64,000 nucleotides of DNA from Fragum whitleyi. Its lineage: Eukaryota; Mollusca; Bivalvia; Cardiida; Cardiidae. Positions 22,396 to 34,848 of this stretch are shown one piece after another. Location of the stretch: the NCBI GenBank assembly GCA_948146395.1, contig OX411552.1, positions 49,115,058 through 49,179,057 on the forward strand, given 5' to 3'. The notes below the pieces were generated by a model. The model did not search any database, was not told the origin of the DNA, and saw nothing but the letters and a program-made list of their open reading frames with translations. Within the stretch, counting starts at the first letter, position 1. The number at the start of each line of letters is the position of its first letter. The position numbers and the translations under genes are program-made.

Positions 22396-24190
22396 CTGAC
22401 CGAAGGTCAGAATTGCAATACCGGTTTTCCCGTCTTGCATCCGTCCGTTTGAGTGTGTGGTCTTCAGGCGGTCTGTCAGTCCGTCCGTTAATTTTTGCTT
22501 GTTAATGCTCTAGAGTCCACAATTTTTGTCCGGTTGTCTTCAAACTTTATCGGAATGACAAGGTCATTATAAGGATCGTTCCTTTCGAAAATGGGCCAGA
22601 TCCGTCAATCATCATGAGAAAATGAGCTTTATAAATATTAAACTAGAAAATCCCCGTTTACGCTCTAAAGTCCACGGCTTTCAACCGAATGACTTCAAAT
22701 TTACTCAGAATTATTGTACTATCACAAGGATGGTTCCTTTCGAAAATGCACCCGATCCGTCAAGCGTCAAGGGAAAGTGCGCAGTTTTTTTCCGATTGTC
22801 TTCAAACTAAGGCAGAATTATTGTACTATCACGGGGATCGTTTCCTTCGAAAAATGGTCAGATCTGTCAAGCGTCACGGGGAAGGGGTCGACTGAAATAA
22901 ATGAAAAATTTAATTTGAAAAGCTTCGTTAACGCTCTAAAGTCGACAGTTTTCGTCCAGTTGACTTCAATCTTGTTCAGAATGATTATACTATCGCAAAG
23001 AGGTTTCTTTCGAAAATGGGCCTGGTCTATCATATCTTACAAGAAAATTGTCAAAATGAAATTTTAATTAGAAAATCCTCCTTAACACACTAAAATTTAC
23101 TGTTTTCATACGATTGTCTTCAAATTTGCTCAGAATGATTGTATCGTCACAATGATTGATCCCTTTTATATTTTTTCTGATCGTTTGAGCGTCACGAGAA
23201 AATGGGTCTATATTCGAAATTGAATTTTTAAGAATTCATTGTTAATACTTCTTCATATATGCATGAAAATCTCACTTAGTATTCTACATCATGTGACCAT
23301 GTGTTTTTTTGTGTGGTCTGTCGATTTGATACTGCATCATAGAATAAAGGGCATTAATGTAAACTTTCTTGTTATCAAAAGTCCTTTTTACTAATGGATA
23401 CATTAATGTGGACCTTCTACAGGTTATTCCAATTCCAGGGACCATGTACATTTTTGGTTATTTAGTTTTATACTAGGTCATGATAAAATAGGCCTTTGTG
23501 CATATTTATTGTTAATACTACTCCCTCATCTATATATAGAAGTTAATGAAAAAAATTACTTACTCTTCTACGTCATGTGACTATGTGCTTAATGATATGG
23601 TCTTTATTTAAACCTCTTAAAACAGAACTCCTCTATTTATAGACGGATACATTCCTGTGAAACTTTTGCAGAATATTCCATTTCCATTGACTGTGTGCAT
23701 TTGTAGCAATACAGTTACATGTTGTGTCATGATAAAAGAGGCCTTTATGTATATTCATTGTTTACACGACTCCTTCATTTATACACAGATTTTCATAACT
23801 TAACAGAATATTTCTCATAATGTGACCGTGGTCACATTTATTCTGCCATTTGGTAATATGCCACGTCATGGAAAAGGGGACCTTTGTGATAACTTCCTTG
23901 ATAGCACAACTCTTCTTTTGTTTATAGATGCAATTGATGGGAAAGGAGGCTTTATGTCATATTTATTGTTTATTGTTTGCACAAATTCTTCATTCATGCA
24001 TGGATTGTCATGAAATTTAAACAAAATATTTCTCATGTGACCATGACCTCAACTTTACTATTTTGTGCAATTACGCGGCGTCATGGGAAGGGGGCTTCAA
24101 GCAAATTTTCTTATCAACACAACTTCTACTTTATTTATGGGTATATTTTCATGATTTTTTTTCTAGAAATATCTTGAATAGCACTATTGA
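22396..24190 (+). repeat. Right arm of the inverted pair: hairpin, GTCCGT run and tandem arrays
   Basis: Begins with a perfect hairpin CTGACCGAAGGTCAG (22396-22410), then GTCCGTCCGTT-type sequence. About five ~150-bp units follow (22500-23260; core TTGTCTTCAAA...ATTGTACTATCAC...TTCGAAAATGG), then five ~170-190 bp units (23270-24190; core CATGTGACCATG...TTCATTTATA). It is the inverse complement in layout of 20420-21480. Frames inside are chance. Confidence 0.6.
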
Positions 24191-24329
24191 TACTTCGATA
24201 CTTCGTCTCTGTATATTTGTTGAGATCCAGGTCTCGTCTTCCACATCCATTCTGGTACATAAAAGTTGGTCCGTTTCCGGTGTATTAATATAGTACTGTA
24301 GGCTGATGGCTGCTTATTAATATATTTCA

Positions 24330-25110
24330 TTTAACACGTGCTTAAGATGATTGTAATGTCTGTCATACATTGTTTTGATACTTTTGATGCAGCAACGATG
24401 TGTTCCGGTGATGAGTTCCACAGTTCAATTACACGTATACCTAGAGTTGATGCTTACTTTCTTCAAGGAGCGTGGATAAACAAGCTTTTTACTATGACCT
24501 CCGGTGGGTGAAAAAAACATGGAATACAAAATGAAAAAAATTAAAAAAAAAAAAAATCACTAAAGCGGATGTCATCATCATTCTTTGTGATTTTATATAG
24601 TTAAATGAGATCAAAACGTTTCTTCTGTAGTAAGGCGTAGTGAGACTTAGTTTTTTCAACGATCTTCATGTGGCAAATCTTCGAGCCCAGGAACAAGTTT
24701 TGTAAATCGTCTTTGAATATTTTCACTAGCTCACAAGTCCTTTTTAAGAGTTGGATACCAAACAAAGGAGCCATAATCTTAAATAGGTCGAACTATTACC
24801 TTGTATACTGTTAGTAAAGATACTTCATCAAGGCACAGTGTCTAAATGATCTTTTGATCAGTCCCATACGCTGGTTTCCACGATTCACAGTAGTATTTGT
24901 GTGGTTATCAAATTTCGGGTTTTTTTTTTTTTTTTTTTCAAAGTGTATGCCAAGAACTATTTCACTTCCTAACGACGTTACTACTTTTAATGGTGATGTG
25001 CCTTCTTTATTAAACATCTGATATTATCAAGACATAGGCTTTTCAAAGAGTCAGTACTCTGGCCTATTTTGCATTTTCTTTAAAAAGAAATTCTCAACTT
25101 AGCCCAATTA
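24330..25110 (-). pseudogene. Decayed LINE reverse transcriptase, C-terminal part
   Basis: On the minus strand, pieces in shifting frames show a familiar LINE ORF2 ending: RGNQRMGLIKRSF near 24870, YGSFVWYPTLKKD near 24750, IQRRFTKLVPGLEDLPHE near 24690, LTTLYYRRN near 24620, then a GHSKKL...RVIELWN-type block near 24500-24400. Frameshifts, stops and a poly-A insertion interrupt it. Probably of the CR1/Jockey-type group; no exact family given. Dead copy. Confidence 0.65.
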
Positions 25111-25790
25111 CCTTCGATATTCACGTCAGAATCTTGCTCAACAAAAAAAAAAAAACATTGTCAAGAAAAAATGGTCGTGGAATGGGTGCCTTACTGTCAT
25201 ATCGCTGTTAAATAACCCATTACATAATTTTGACGCTTTAGGACTAACGCATGCGCTTCTTATACTTCCTGTCTAATGACGTCACGATTGTCATGAACAG
25301 GTAAATTGTCAAGGGAATTTTTACAGGTGTATTCAGAAAGATTTGCTATCAAGTTTGAGTACCTCAATTATATAGAATGCTTTTCTAAATTTCATAAACC
25401 AATGTTCCTAGATCTGAATACAATATCATACTCTTTCTTTCCTAAGTAGACATTCACGAACTTACGAAAACACTGCCCTAGTTTTTTGTCCTATTTTAGA
25501 TGTGCTTAGTCCAAATATTTAGACGTCTACACATGCACCATTCTTTATTTGATATTCGCTATTCTGACATTTCATGTTTTACCTTTGTTATTGCAGTGTA
25601 ACGTCTAAAAGTATCCTTAACTTTTCCCGTTAGCAAAAATCATTTCGCGATTTAAACAACTGTGACAGTGAACAACACGACAGATCAATAACATATAACT
25701 TCTGAATCAATTCTTACTTGTCGCACGCCTTAATTTCCACCGAATGTGTCAATTTTCAAGGAAAAAAGTTTTTGCTTTCACTTCCACAAT
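25110..25790. other. Intergenic, no gene seen
   Basis: Contains a CRE-like TGACGTCA near 25276. No coding exon or named repeat recognised. Confidence 0.35.
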
Positions 25791-28641
25791 CAGTGCTCCA
25801 GCTAGGTTTCAAAAAGGGCAGGGTGCCAAGTGGCCTGAAAGGGCACTTTCGAGTCGCGAAGCGACGAGAGGGGGAGGATGTGGGAGGGGGTGTCCCACTC
25901 CCACAAGGGGGGTTTGGGGGGACTCCCCAAGAAAATATTGATTTTTTAGAGGTTAAAGATGGGCTCTGGTGAGTTTAAAAAAGGATTTTGGTATTAAAAG
26001 AGGGTTACTGTTTCAACCCCTCCATGGGTCTCATCAGGCAGGTGGAAATAGAATTATTAGATAGAAATACTGCAGATACTGCCCCACCACACTCTTTTTT
26101 TCTTTCTTTTTTTTTTTCTTTTTGCATTTTTCTTATTTAATTTTTTTTCAAACTTTTTATTTAATTTTTTTTTAACTTTTTATTTTCTTTTTTTTAATGA
26201 GACATGCTCAAGCAAACTTGCATTAATTCCTTAAAATTACTGAACATGCAGGCAAGAAAGTTCATTTTTTGCTAACTCAGTCAACAGTAATAAACCTTAG
26301 TCTACGGTCTTTATTTGAGTCCTTTCAATAAGTGTGATGCTTTTGCATGTCTTCTTTTTTTTCTTTTCTTTTTTTTTATAATATATGCTAAGTTACATTT
26401 ATTACACCATAAAAAATATTTAGCAATAAAACCCCAATACATATTGAAGCCTGATACAATGGAAATAATAGTGTGAAAAGAGACATTTTTTGTTCCAAAC
26501 GATTACAAATTGAAGAAATTTTCGAACACAAAACAAAAACACGTTACGGACGGGGCAAACAACTGGTTTCGGAGATTGAAATATTTGCTTCCGAGACCTT
26601 CAACGATTCTAAATTTTCGTTATGAAGGGTGTAAAGGTTATTCATTACCCCTTTTGACCCCTGTTAATAGATAGATAGATAATCTTTTATTTCCCAGGTA
26701 TGAAGAGAACAACACAATAGAACAAACATCAAAGTGACATGTAAACAATACATAAAGGCATATGTACAATTAGAATAATATACATTTATACAGCACGAAG
26801 AAAAATGGTTATGCATTTTATTACTTGAACACGCTATTTTGACTTGTGATTGCAATAACAACTACCAGTCAAAAAAGCGATTCTATTTTTAAATGTCATT
26901 ATACGCAAATATATATACAAAGTTAGAAGCCCAAGGCAATCTTTTCTTTTTTATGCCATCGTTGGGGGCGACACACCAAAGCCACATTTTACGTAGGCCG
27001 TGGCTACGATGTTTCGGCCGTCCATCGACGTTACAAAGTAAGCACTTTAACGAAGATAAAGTAACAATTCCTTCAAAATCTCAATTACATAGAATTCTTA
27101 TTTAACATGTCAATTATAATACATGTATGAGCTTTTTGCTAAAATGTGGATACATTTTAGAATCTGCTTAAAGCATGCTATACGGTTACTATCATGCATA
27201 TCAAAACTAGTACACCCTGATAAAAGTTCAAGAACCTGTAGGCACGGTGAAAGTGCACAAAATTTATTAAAGTTGTCTTCTCCTAGACTTTTCAATAGAA
27301 CTATCCATAATTGATCCCTTATTGCGTCACGGAAAGAACAAAAGAGTATTAAATGGGTTGATATGCATTCTACAGTTACATTGCATTGAGTACATAGCAC
27401 TGGGTACTTGTTTGAAAATAATCTTGAAAGTATATAGATTGCACTTTGACAGTATTTCAACTGATCTCTATACGTCCTACTGAAAATCCACAGATTACAT
27501 GGCGTGAAATTGTTATGTACTAATGTGCATTGCGAAAGACTTTGGGTATTTACTATTGTGGATAAGATATTATTTTTCGTAAACGTTTCGATCGAGCTTT
27601 TGACAATCTTTTTCCAACCATGACTGGAAGGGAAAGTTGCTTCAGATAAGTAATCATATAAGAATTGTTTTAGTCCATATTTTCCCAAGATACGATAAAT
27701 GTCAGGCATAAAACCGATAACCGAATGCGGCGTTTCCATAAATGATGTTAACCTACCCGCAAACATTAGTTTTATTCTTATTTTAGTATCCAATCTGCAT
27801 AACTGTCCAAAAAATATGAGTTTTCTTTTATCTATGTACGCTTCTAAGGGAAACATTTTTAAGCAGCAATAAACAAGCGGTGTAGGTGTGAAACGAGGCA
27901 TACCCTGTATATGCTTAATGCATTGTTTATGCGCGCGCTAGAGCGTAAGAAGTTGCGTGTTTGAAAGTTCGTTCCACAGTTCACTACCATATAGGGCCTT
28001 TGACAGAACAATTGTTTCATAGACATGTTTTAAGGTTAATGGATGTAAGGTTAACCTATTTATACTACAGTCGTTTAAGCTGAAGAAAGTACTGCGCAAT
28101 TTGCTACAGCATTGTTGAACAGAAATATTTAATTGTCCGTTTTTCTCATTGATTATACCTAAATGCGAGTATTTGTCCGTTTCTTCGACAATGTTATTAC
28201 CCAGGCACCATTCTCTTTTAGATTTTGAATAGTCAGATATAGATTCATTATATACAATGACTTTGCATTTAGAAGGATTGTATGTATATACGGGCACACG
28301 CTCATTTCCATCCACAGATTATCGGATACTGCTTCCTCGATAAAGAATCGCGCGTTGTGATTGGTTGACTTGCCGATTTAAGTCCCGCCCTTCTCCTCTA
28401 CTGGCTGTAATTAGTCATGGCCTTCGCGGGTTGATTATACGCATCGGCGATCACGTCAAAGTTTGCAAATCGATCGAGAAAAAGGCGTCAAATTTAGATA
28501 ATCGCTAATTTGACATGTGATGCTACAATTTAGGGACTAGTTTAGGACTGGGCGATGGAAAAAAAGGGCAGGGCGCCGATTTTCGACGGCAAGGCAGGGC
28601 AGGGCGGGGCGCCCTTCTGAAAGGGCCTAGCTGGAGCACTG
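25791..28641. mobile_element. CAGTG-ended DNA transposon interrupted by a LINE
   Basis: Perfect 16-bp inverted ends CAGTGCTCCAGCTAGG (25791-25806) and CCTAGCTGGAGCACTG (28626-28641), with GC-rich imperfect continuation (GGGCAGGG motifs). Both ends are flanked by ACAAT (25786-25790 and 28642-28646), an apparent 5-bp direct repeat; an 8-bp duplication as expected for hAT elements is not visible. The interior is split by a LINE at 26668-28315. The remaining interior is T-rich (26090-26200) and non-coding. Confidence 0.65.
26668..28315 (-). pseudogene. 5'-truncated LINE retrotransposon nested in the CAGTG element
   Basis: Two minus-strand frames, 28315-27938 and 27901-27110, are successive parts of one LINE ORF2 end split by a frameshift or stop. 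The first holds YNPSKCKVIVYNES and an EETDKYSHLGI motif, typical of the end of a reverse transcriptase domain (LG-x-x-I...YLGI type). The second ends in a Cys/His cluster (CTQCNVTVECISTHLILFC) usual in LINE C-termini. About 440 bp of 3' UTR follow, ending in an ATCT microsatellite tail (26682-26668). The truncated 5' end is at about 28315. Confidence 0.75.
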
Positions 28642-28649
28642 ACAATGCA

Positions 28650-29300
28650 TTTCCAATTGTTTTGTTCCAAAGCAGATTTGGGAAAATAAAAAATGGACGG
28701 CAACATAATTTTTAAACGAAAAAATAATGCGCGCAGAAACAGTTGATAAACATTTGTGATTTAAACTAAAATTTTTATTTGAGGCAATTTCATAGTAAGA
28801 GACATTTATGTTTTTGATTCTGTAAGGGAAAAAACAAGTTTGAACGGAAAAATTATATCGACGGCCACGGTTCAAATCAGCCCATTTTAAATTATGCCTA
28901 TGATAAAAATTTGCATCTAAACATTATGCAACAATATACGGTATAATGTAATAAATAAATAAGTTGGTGCAGAGTATGTGCAGTAAACGATATCTTCATT
29001 AAAATATATTTTTCATGTTAAATTCGCTTTGTTTTTGTGATTTTTTAAAGTCCCCTTTACGAGAAAAATGTTCGTAGATCTACTGATTAGAACAGATTTA
29101 GACCTCAGAATGCATTGCTATTTTTAGACTGGTCGCATCCGAGTACAGAAACGATTGCAAATTTCTGGTGAGAAATTAGCGCAGGGATTCTCTCACACTT
29201 CAAATAATAGTTTCTTCACTGCTGTGGAAGAAGATACTTTGAAACTTAACTAGCGTTGTTATATCCTGATCGCCGACAATGTTGATTCACAGACACATTT
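28650..29300. other. Intergenic, no gene seen
   Basis: AT-rich, only short frames without recognisable features. Confidence 0.4.
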
Positions 29301-29302
29301 TT

Positions 29303-30562
29303 AGCTCACCTGAGCACGAAGTGCTCAAGGTGAGCTATTGGGATCGTAGAATGTCCGTCGTCAGTCATGCGTCGTCCGTCGTGCGTCGTCCACAATTTCT
29401 TTAAACATCTTCTCCTCCTAAACTAGTGGGCCAATCTTGATGAAACTAAACAGGGATGTTCCTTGGGTCAAGCTCTACCAAAGTTGTTCAAATAAATGAA
29501 ATCAACCCTTAACTTTCCCTTTACCCTTAACAAAAAGAGTGAAAATATGAAAGTCTTAAAAAATCTTCTTCTCTGAAACCAGATGTCAAAGAGCTTTCAT
29601 ATTTGGTATGTAGCATCATGTAGTGGCCCTCTACCAAGTTTGTTCATATCAAGACCCTGGGGTCATATTTGGGCTTTGCCCGGGCCCAACCCTTTTTACA
29701 TAGAATCGAAGAGCAAATATCTTTAAAAATCTTCTTCTATGAAACAAGATGGCAGACAGCTTTAATATTTTGTGTGTAGCATCACCTAGTGGGCCTCTAC
29801 CAAGTTTGTTCATATCAAGACCCTTGGGTCATATTTGGACTTTGCACAGGTGCATCCCTTTATCTCTTTTGAGCACGAAGGGTAAAAAAACCGAAAATCT
29901 TCAAAAATCTTCTTCTATGAAACCAGATGGCAGACAGCTTTCATATTTGGTATGTAGCATCATCTAGTAGACCTCTACCAAGTTTGTTCATATCAAGACC
30001 CTAGGATCATATTTGGGCTCCACCCGGGCGCAACCCTTTTCACATTGAATCAAAGAGCGAAAATCTTTTAAAATCTTCTTTAATCGAAACTAGAGGACAC
30101 ACTGCCTTTATTTTTGGTATGTAGCATCATCTAGTGGGCCCCTACCAAGTTTGTTCATATCAAGACCCTTGGATCATATTTGGGCTCCAACCGGGCGCAT
30201 CCCTTTCAGCTCATCTGAGCACGATGGGTGAAAATAGGAAAACCTTCAAAAATCTTCTTCTCTGAAACCAGAATGCAGACAGCTTTCATATTTAGTATGT
30301 AGCATCATCTTATGGACCTCTTTCAAGTTTGTTCATATCAAGACCCTGGGGTCACATTTTGGGTCCACCCTGGTGTATCCCTTTTTACATAGAATCAAAG
30401 AGCAAAAAGGCATATCTGTCTTGCTCTTCGCTGAAAATGTTCCATGGTATTGATCTTAGGCAATTATCTTCTTTTTGACATCTGCCTATCTAATTAATTT
30501 GATGTCTCAGGGGTCAAAGAGACTCAGGTGAGCGATCTAGGACCATCTTGGTCCTCTTGTTT
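29303..30562 (+). mobile_element. Complete hairpin-to-hairpin repeat with five internal tandem units
   Basis: The best-preserved member of its class. The 5' hairpin is at 29303-29336 (AGCTCACCTGAGCAC-GAA-GTGCTCAAGGTGAGCT, one bulge), followed by GTCCGTCGTC...GTGCGTCGTCC. Internal units of 166-178 bp share AAGTTTGTTCATATCAAGACCC at 29636, 29802, 29980, 30147 and 30325. The element closes with hairpin AGGACCATCTTGGTCCT (30539-30555) and TCTTGTTT. No coding capacity. The architecture suggests a Helentron/HINE-type rolling-circle non-autonomous element (inference). Confidence 0.8.
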
Positions 30563-33520
30563 GTGACACTTGACACATACACACACAATATATATTAAAC
30601 TAGATTTTGGATTAGTTTGTTCGAAATGACAGTTTCCATACCCGATTTAGCGCGGCTACTTAGTCAGTTATGAACTCGGTTAACTTCTTTAAGTCGGGAT
30701 TTACTCCGATAATATTGCAAACTTACTTGAACTTAAATCGTCAAGTAGTAGAAAGAGTAACATAGAATGTTCGAATTTCTGAACCGTTTTAATTATAAGC
30801 TAAAGTTCGTTAACTTTGAAAAAAAAATGTAACCGTGTGAGTCTGAAGCCCTGTGATTTTCGCGATATATTCAGTCTACTATTGTTTCACTGACACAAAT
30901 TGCGGGAAAAAAGCTCGTCGTTATTTGGTTAAGTTCGGAAATAAGTTCTGATGACATGGACGCGACCGAAGAAACCTAGATTTATCTGTTTTATAATATA
31001 TTATAGGCGTCCGCGCAGGACGAGGTCTTAAACCTATAAGTACCTGTTTTATTTCGAAGGTTCGTCCTTTAGAATCTTTTTTATAAGATTTTAAAGATAT
31101 TTTAGTTGAATTTTCTTGACGGTGTCTAGGCTGTTCGTTTATGCGACTAACTTACATCTGCTGGTAGAATAACGAGAATAGTGTAACTTTGTTTAAAATT
31201 TGATGACCATTAAGCAATTAAAGCCTATAATTTATTTATTCGTCAAACTTAATTTGTAAAACTTGAAAATTAAAAAAAAATGACAATATACATAAAAGAG
31301 AAATTATCAGAACAAGATCTTAAATCTCCAAGAAATAGTTTACCCCTTACATTTGTATGTCTCTATTTCAACCGTTTTCGAAATATCTCGCTAAGCCAAG
31401 TTAACATAACCTACGGACGCCGTACGATATCGCAGCTTATGTTGTTTTTTTTTAAATTTTGACACCTAACAATTTCATTATGTACAGCGTATATGTTCAC
31501 AAAATTGTGTGGTGCCCAAACAGATTTTATAACCCTTTCATCCATGAATCATTGTGTGCACGTGCAGTGATTAGAAGTCAATCGCAAAGATCGCAAAGTG
31601 ATCGCGGTGACTGTATAATTTGTCATCTTATGTTAGATCTACTTTAGACCATGCGGCTCCTGTACTTTTTCCCAACGGTGCCTATGCGGGGATCGTAGAA
31701 TAATTATGTGGTAAAGATTTCTAAGCATAAAGTTGACAGTGACCGTGCGATGTCCGTTTGGCGATTTTGTGATGCCTTAACGACGTGGTTGCGGGCCTCC
31801 ATGCGATCTTGTGATTTAAAAAAAAATATTGTTTAGCTTTTTTTCTACAAAACGTAATGTCTTCAGCATCTTTAAAAACGTCCTATAACCACACGGAACT
31901 CTTTCGTTGCCGCAAGGGCTCTCAATGATCTCTGGGTTTTGGCGAGTTCCAGCGATAGAATATGTGGCGTCCGAAATTGAGACTGATCTAATGTTTACAA
32001 ACTCTTGGAAAATTGTCACGGTGCATAATTATACTGTTCCTTTATATCCATGTGCCATCTTTATGGTGTATTCGGAGATAATGGTCAAAATTATCAAAGT
32101 TGGCAAATACGGGAAATAAACACCATTTGTTTACAGATGCAATATGAAAACATAACCATACGCACCGAATACGCAGTAATTTTATTTAGTTGAGAGATGA
32201 TGATAAACTTAAAGGTAATCTGGATAAGATAAGTTATATAAGAAAACACACAGTACAAAATTTAAATGTACTGAGAAATTACATTTGAAGCGATTTCTTT
32301 TAATTTAACTAACAATACGGGACTAAATTTGTTCGCAAAAAGATACAAAACGTATTCTATTGGGAAAAGAAATACTCCAGGACTAAAATATGTGCATATA
32401 CCATTTTAAAATGCGATTTCGTAAATGATAAGAAACACCCCGGAACTTAATCAAGAATGGACTCTGTATAGTCAGGCTCTGTGATTCAAGTTCGCAGAAG
32501 ACGACTCCTCGCGTAAAAATAAACCGGGACTGATTCTTAATGCATGAACGAGTTTTAAATACGTTTTTTTTTATAGGATAAGAACCTACAGGGCCATAAT
32601 TTAAGAGCATAGAACACTAGCACAACGAAGCTATAGACTAGTTTCATTTTATGAAAATTGTAATAAATCGTAGCACAAGAAGAGCATTCTACAAGTCTTT
32701 TTGGTCAGAAATTGTAACAGTCGGATAAATTCACAATCCAAGTATTCATTTTCTTACTGTATTAAGGTATTTTCTATAAATATACATGTATCATATTCAA
32801 TATCAGGGGAAAATTCTGAAGAAAGAAAAATGACGAAAACTAGCATAGACGTAACAATGAGAAAATATTAGAATAAAACCTTAACTCAAATCAATTTTGG
32901 TAATTTTCATTAAAAAAAAAAACGCTTTGGTAATTTGCGTAGAGATAATTGTTTAAAAAACTACACTTGGGCCGTTTTGACCGAATGCAAAATCAGAAAT
33001 AGGCCCTTCTTACAGTTTTCAGAAACAGCTAATGGCCCTTTTAAACCAAACTACGGACCGTTTTTTACGGAATAACGGCCAGTTTAACTAGATACTAAAA
33101 GGAATTGTAGATCGGTTAGTAAAATAGAATTAAAACAACAGAGAATCTTATAGAAACAGACAGGTATTAAAGTTGCATTTTTTTTGTGCCCGAGGCATAT
33201 ATAATGGAATAGAACAGACGATGGATTTAAAAAAATGGTTAATATTTTCTTTTCAACGCATTCAGCCCAAATTTAAATATTCTTTTTTCCTTTAATCGTG
33301 TTACTTTTACCTAATTTTGTGTGATACATAATGACTGTGTAGATTTTATTTTTAATACACATTTCGGTTGAAATAATTCCAATCAGTGGTTCCACCATTT
33401 CCACGTGCTGTTTTTGTTTACTTAATTGGAATGTTCGGCATTGTTCGACAGCGGAAAACATTATTTAGAGGGTTACTGAGTTTCAATAGGGATTAATTAA
33501 TGATCTGGTAAGTTCACTTC
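30563..33520. other. Intergenic, no gene recognised
   Basis: AT-rich and free of obvious repeats, so possibly single-copy. A 67-codon minus-strand frame (31816-32019) and a 70-codon plus-strand frame (31907-32119) overlap, and neither has a recognisable domain. A unique region next to a possible exon (33521-33669) is where an unrecognised gene could lie. Confidence 0.35.
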
Positions 33521-33669
33521 TCATAAATTGTTGCATTCGACGCATATTTCATTGTTCCTTGTATAAATATATCGGTTGTTTGGCATTTCATTCTTAAAGC
33601 ATGTGTATTTTGTGTCCAAACAGCGAACCGTTTCTTCATCGGGATTTGCACAAGGACACAAACAGGAAA
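33521..33669 (-). CDS. Candidate terminal exon of a small cysteine-rich secreted protein
   Basis: After a good acceptor (CTTATCAG at 33670-33677), the minus-strand frame of phase 2 reads SCLCPCANPDEETVRC, then a segment with one more Cys, then NEICVECNNL and TGA at 33523-33521. That is seven cysteines in 49 codons, including CxCxC and CxxC. The density and spacing suggest a disulphide-rich extracellular peptide. No signal-peptide exon was found upstream, and the family is unknown. A longer overlapping frame (33702-33514) has no such pattern and is probably its shadow. Confidence 0.3.
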
Positions 33670-33672
33670 CTG

Positions 33673-33731
33673 ATAAGACCCGACATACACGATAAAAGTC
33701 AAAATGTAAAATAACGTATGTCGGGTCTTAT
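33673..33731. repeat. 16-bp perfect inverted repeat
   Basis: ATAAGACCCGACATAC and GTATGTCGGGTCTTAT are separated by about 27 bp. The left arm abuts the acceptor of the cysteine-rich exon candidate. Confidence 0.6.
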
Positions 33732-34214
33732 AAATAGGACTAAGATGTGCTATGATGCTAATTCTAATTCTATTTTGTGGAAAGAGCCTCTTGGCAAAAA
33801 CTCAGCAGTATTGATGTAGTTAATTGGACAAATGCACATTCCTTATACACGAGTCGCCATAGAGTGAAGTTAAGAATAAGGACTCCTTCTCCCAAAAACA
33901 TGCTCACTTATTTCTGTTTGCCAAAATTCAGTTTGCACCCCCTCCCTCTCCTTTAAGAATTGAGTAGGAAAAGATATTTAACATTTTCCAAAGAAAAGAA
34001 ATGGGCATGAAGACTTCTCAATTCCAAGTTCAGTGCATGTATTATGTCAGGATTAAAGTATAAGACTGAATTGGAAATTAGAATAACCATTAACACTAAC
34101 AGGATACCTGGATAGTTAGACTGTCATCTTATCCGAAGCTACCATGGCCCATCTCTTGAATGTCTTCGTTATTATCTCAATACTAAAGCTTATCGGTTTG
34201 GTTAAAAACTGGTT

Positions 34215-34427
34215 GGTTTAAACCTATTTATTTTACATCGATTGGGAAACAAGTTCTAACAACTTAGATTAATCCCTCTGGATTCTGCTTCCTGGAAAAT
34301 TCACCAGTACTTGCGCCGAATGTGTAGGCCAATGAAAGAACCAAGATTGATAGCCGCTCCCGGGAATCGAACTCAGGACCTTTGGGTCAAAAGGCCGACG
34401 CTCTTCCTCTAGACCACGGACAACACC
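34215..34427 (-). mobile_element. tRNA-headed SINE (family A, copy 3)
   Basis: On the minus strand it starts GGTGTTGTCCGTGGTCTAGAG, has a B-box-like GAGTTCGATTCCCGG, and ends with the AAGCAGAATCCAGAGGG and AATCTAAGTTGTTAGAAC tail and AAATAAATAGG. Lies about 0.5 kb upstream of the CUB/LDLa gene. Confidence 0.75.
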
Positions 34428-34848
34428 ATGGTTAAACACTAGTAAATAGCTATGGAGTGCTGTAAAATGTTGGGTGGTATTTAGTGTCATTCCATTGTTT
34501 AGTGATGACTTGATTCAATGAAGATATTTAAGCAGTGTTTTTACTAAAGGAATGACTGAAGGAATGGAGTCTGGTGTTATGATGGCATTTCTTGTTTTTT
34601 GTTTAGGATGGTGTCCTCCTTGCAGTGTTTTCAGCAAGTGAGAATAAGTTATCCCATTTCATTTGTACTTGTATGTCTACCTCTAGTGTCCTATCCCTTC
34701 CATATTGTCAGGAAATGCTGATAGAACATTTCTACTAATGTATTTGAATTTTTCATGTTATTGTAATGCAGGCCCAGGGCCTCATGTTTCTTCAAGCCAA
34801 ATAAGTATATTTCATCTCAGAATTAATATTCGTCTTTACATTATGCAG

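Noticed and set aside
23300..24180. CRISPR-like regular repeats
   Set aside because: Units are 170-190 bp, diverged and contiguous, without short identical repeats and unique spacers; plainly eukaryotic satellite.
31816..32119. Overlapping 67- and 70-codon frames on opposite strands
   Set aside because: Composition is not clearly random, but I could not find a domain, a convincing acceptor/donor pair or a continuation.
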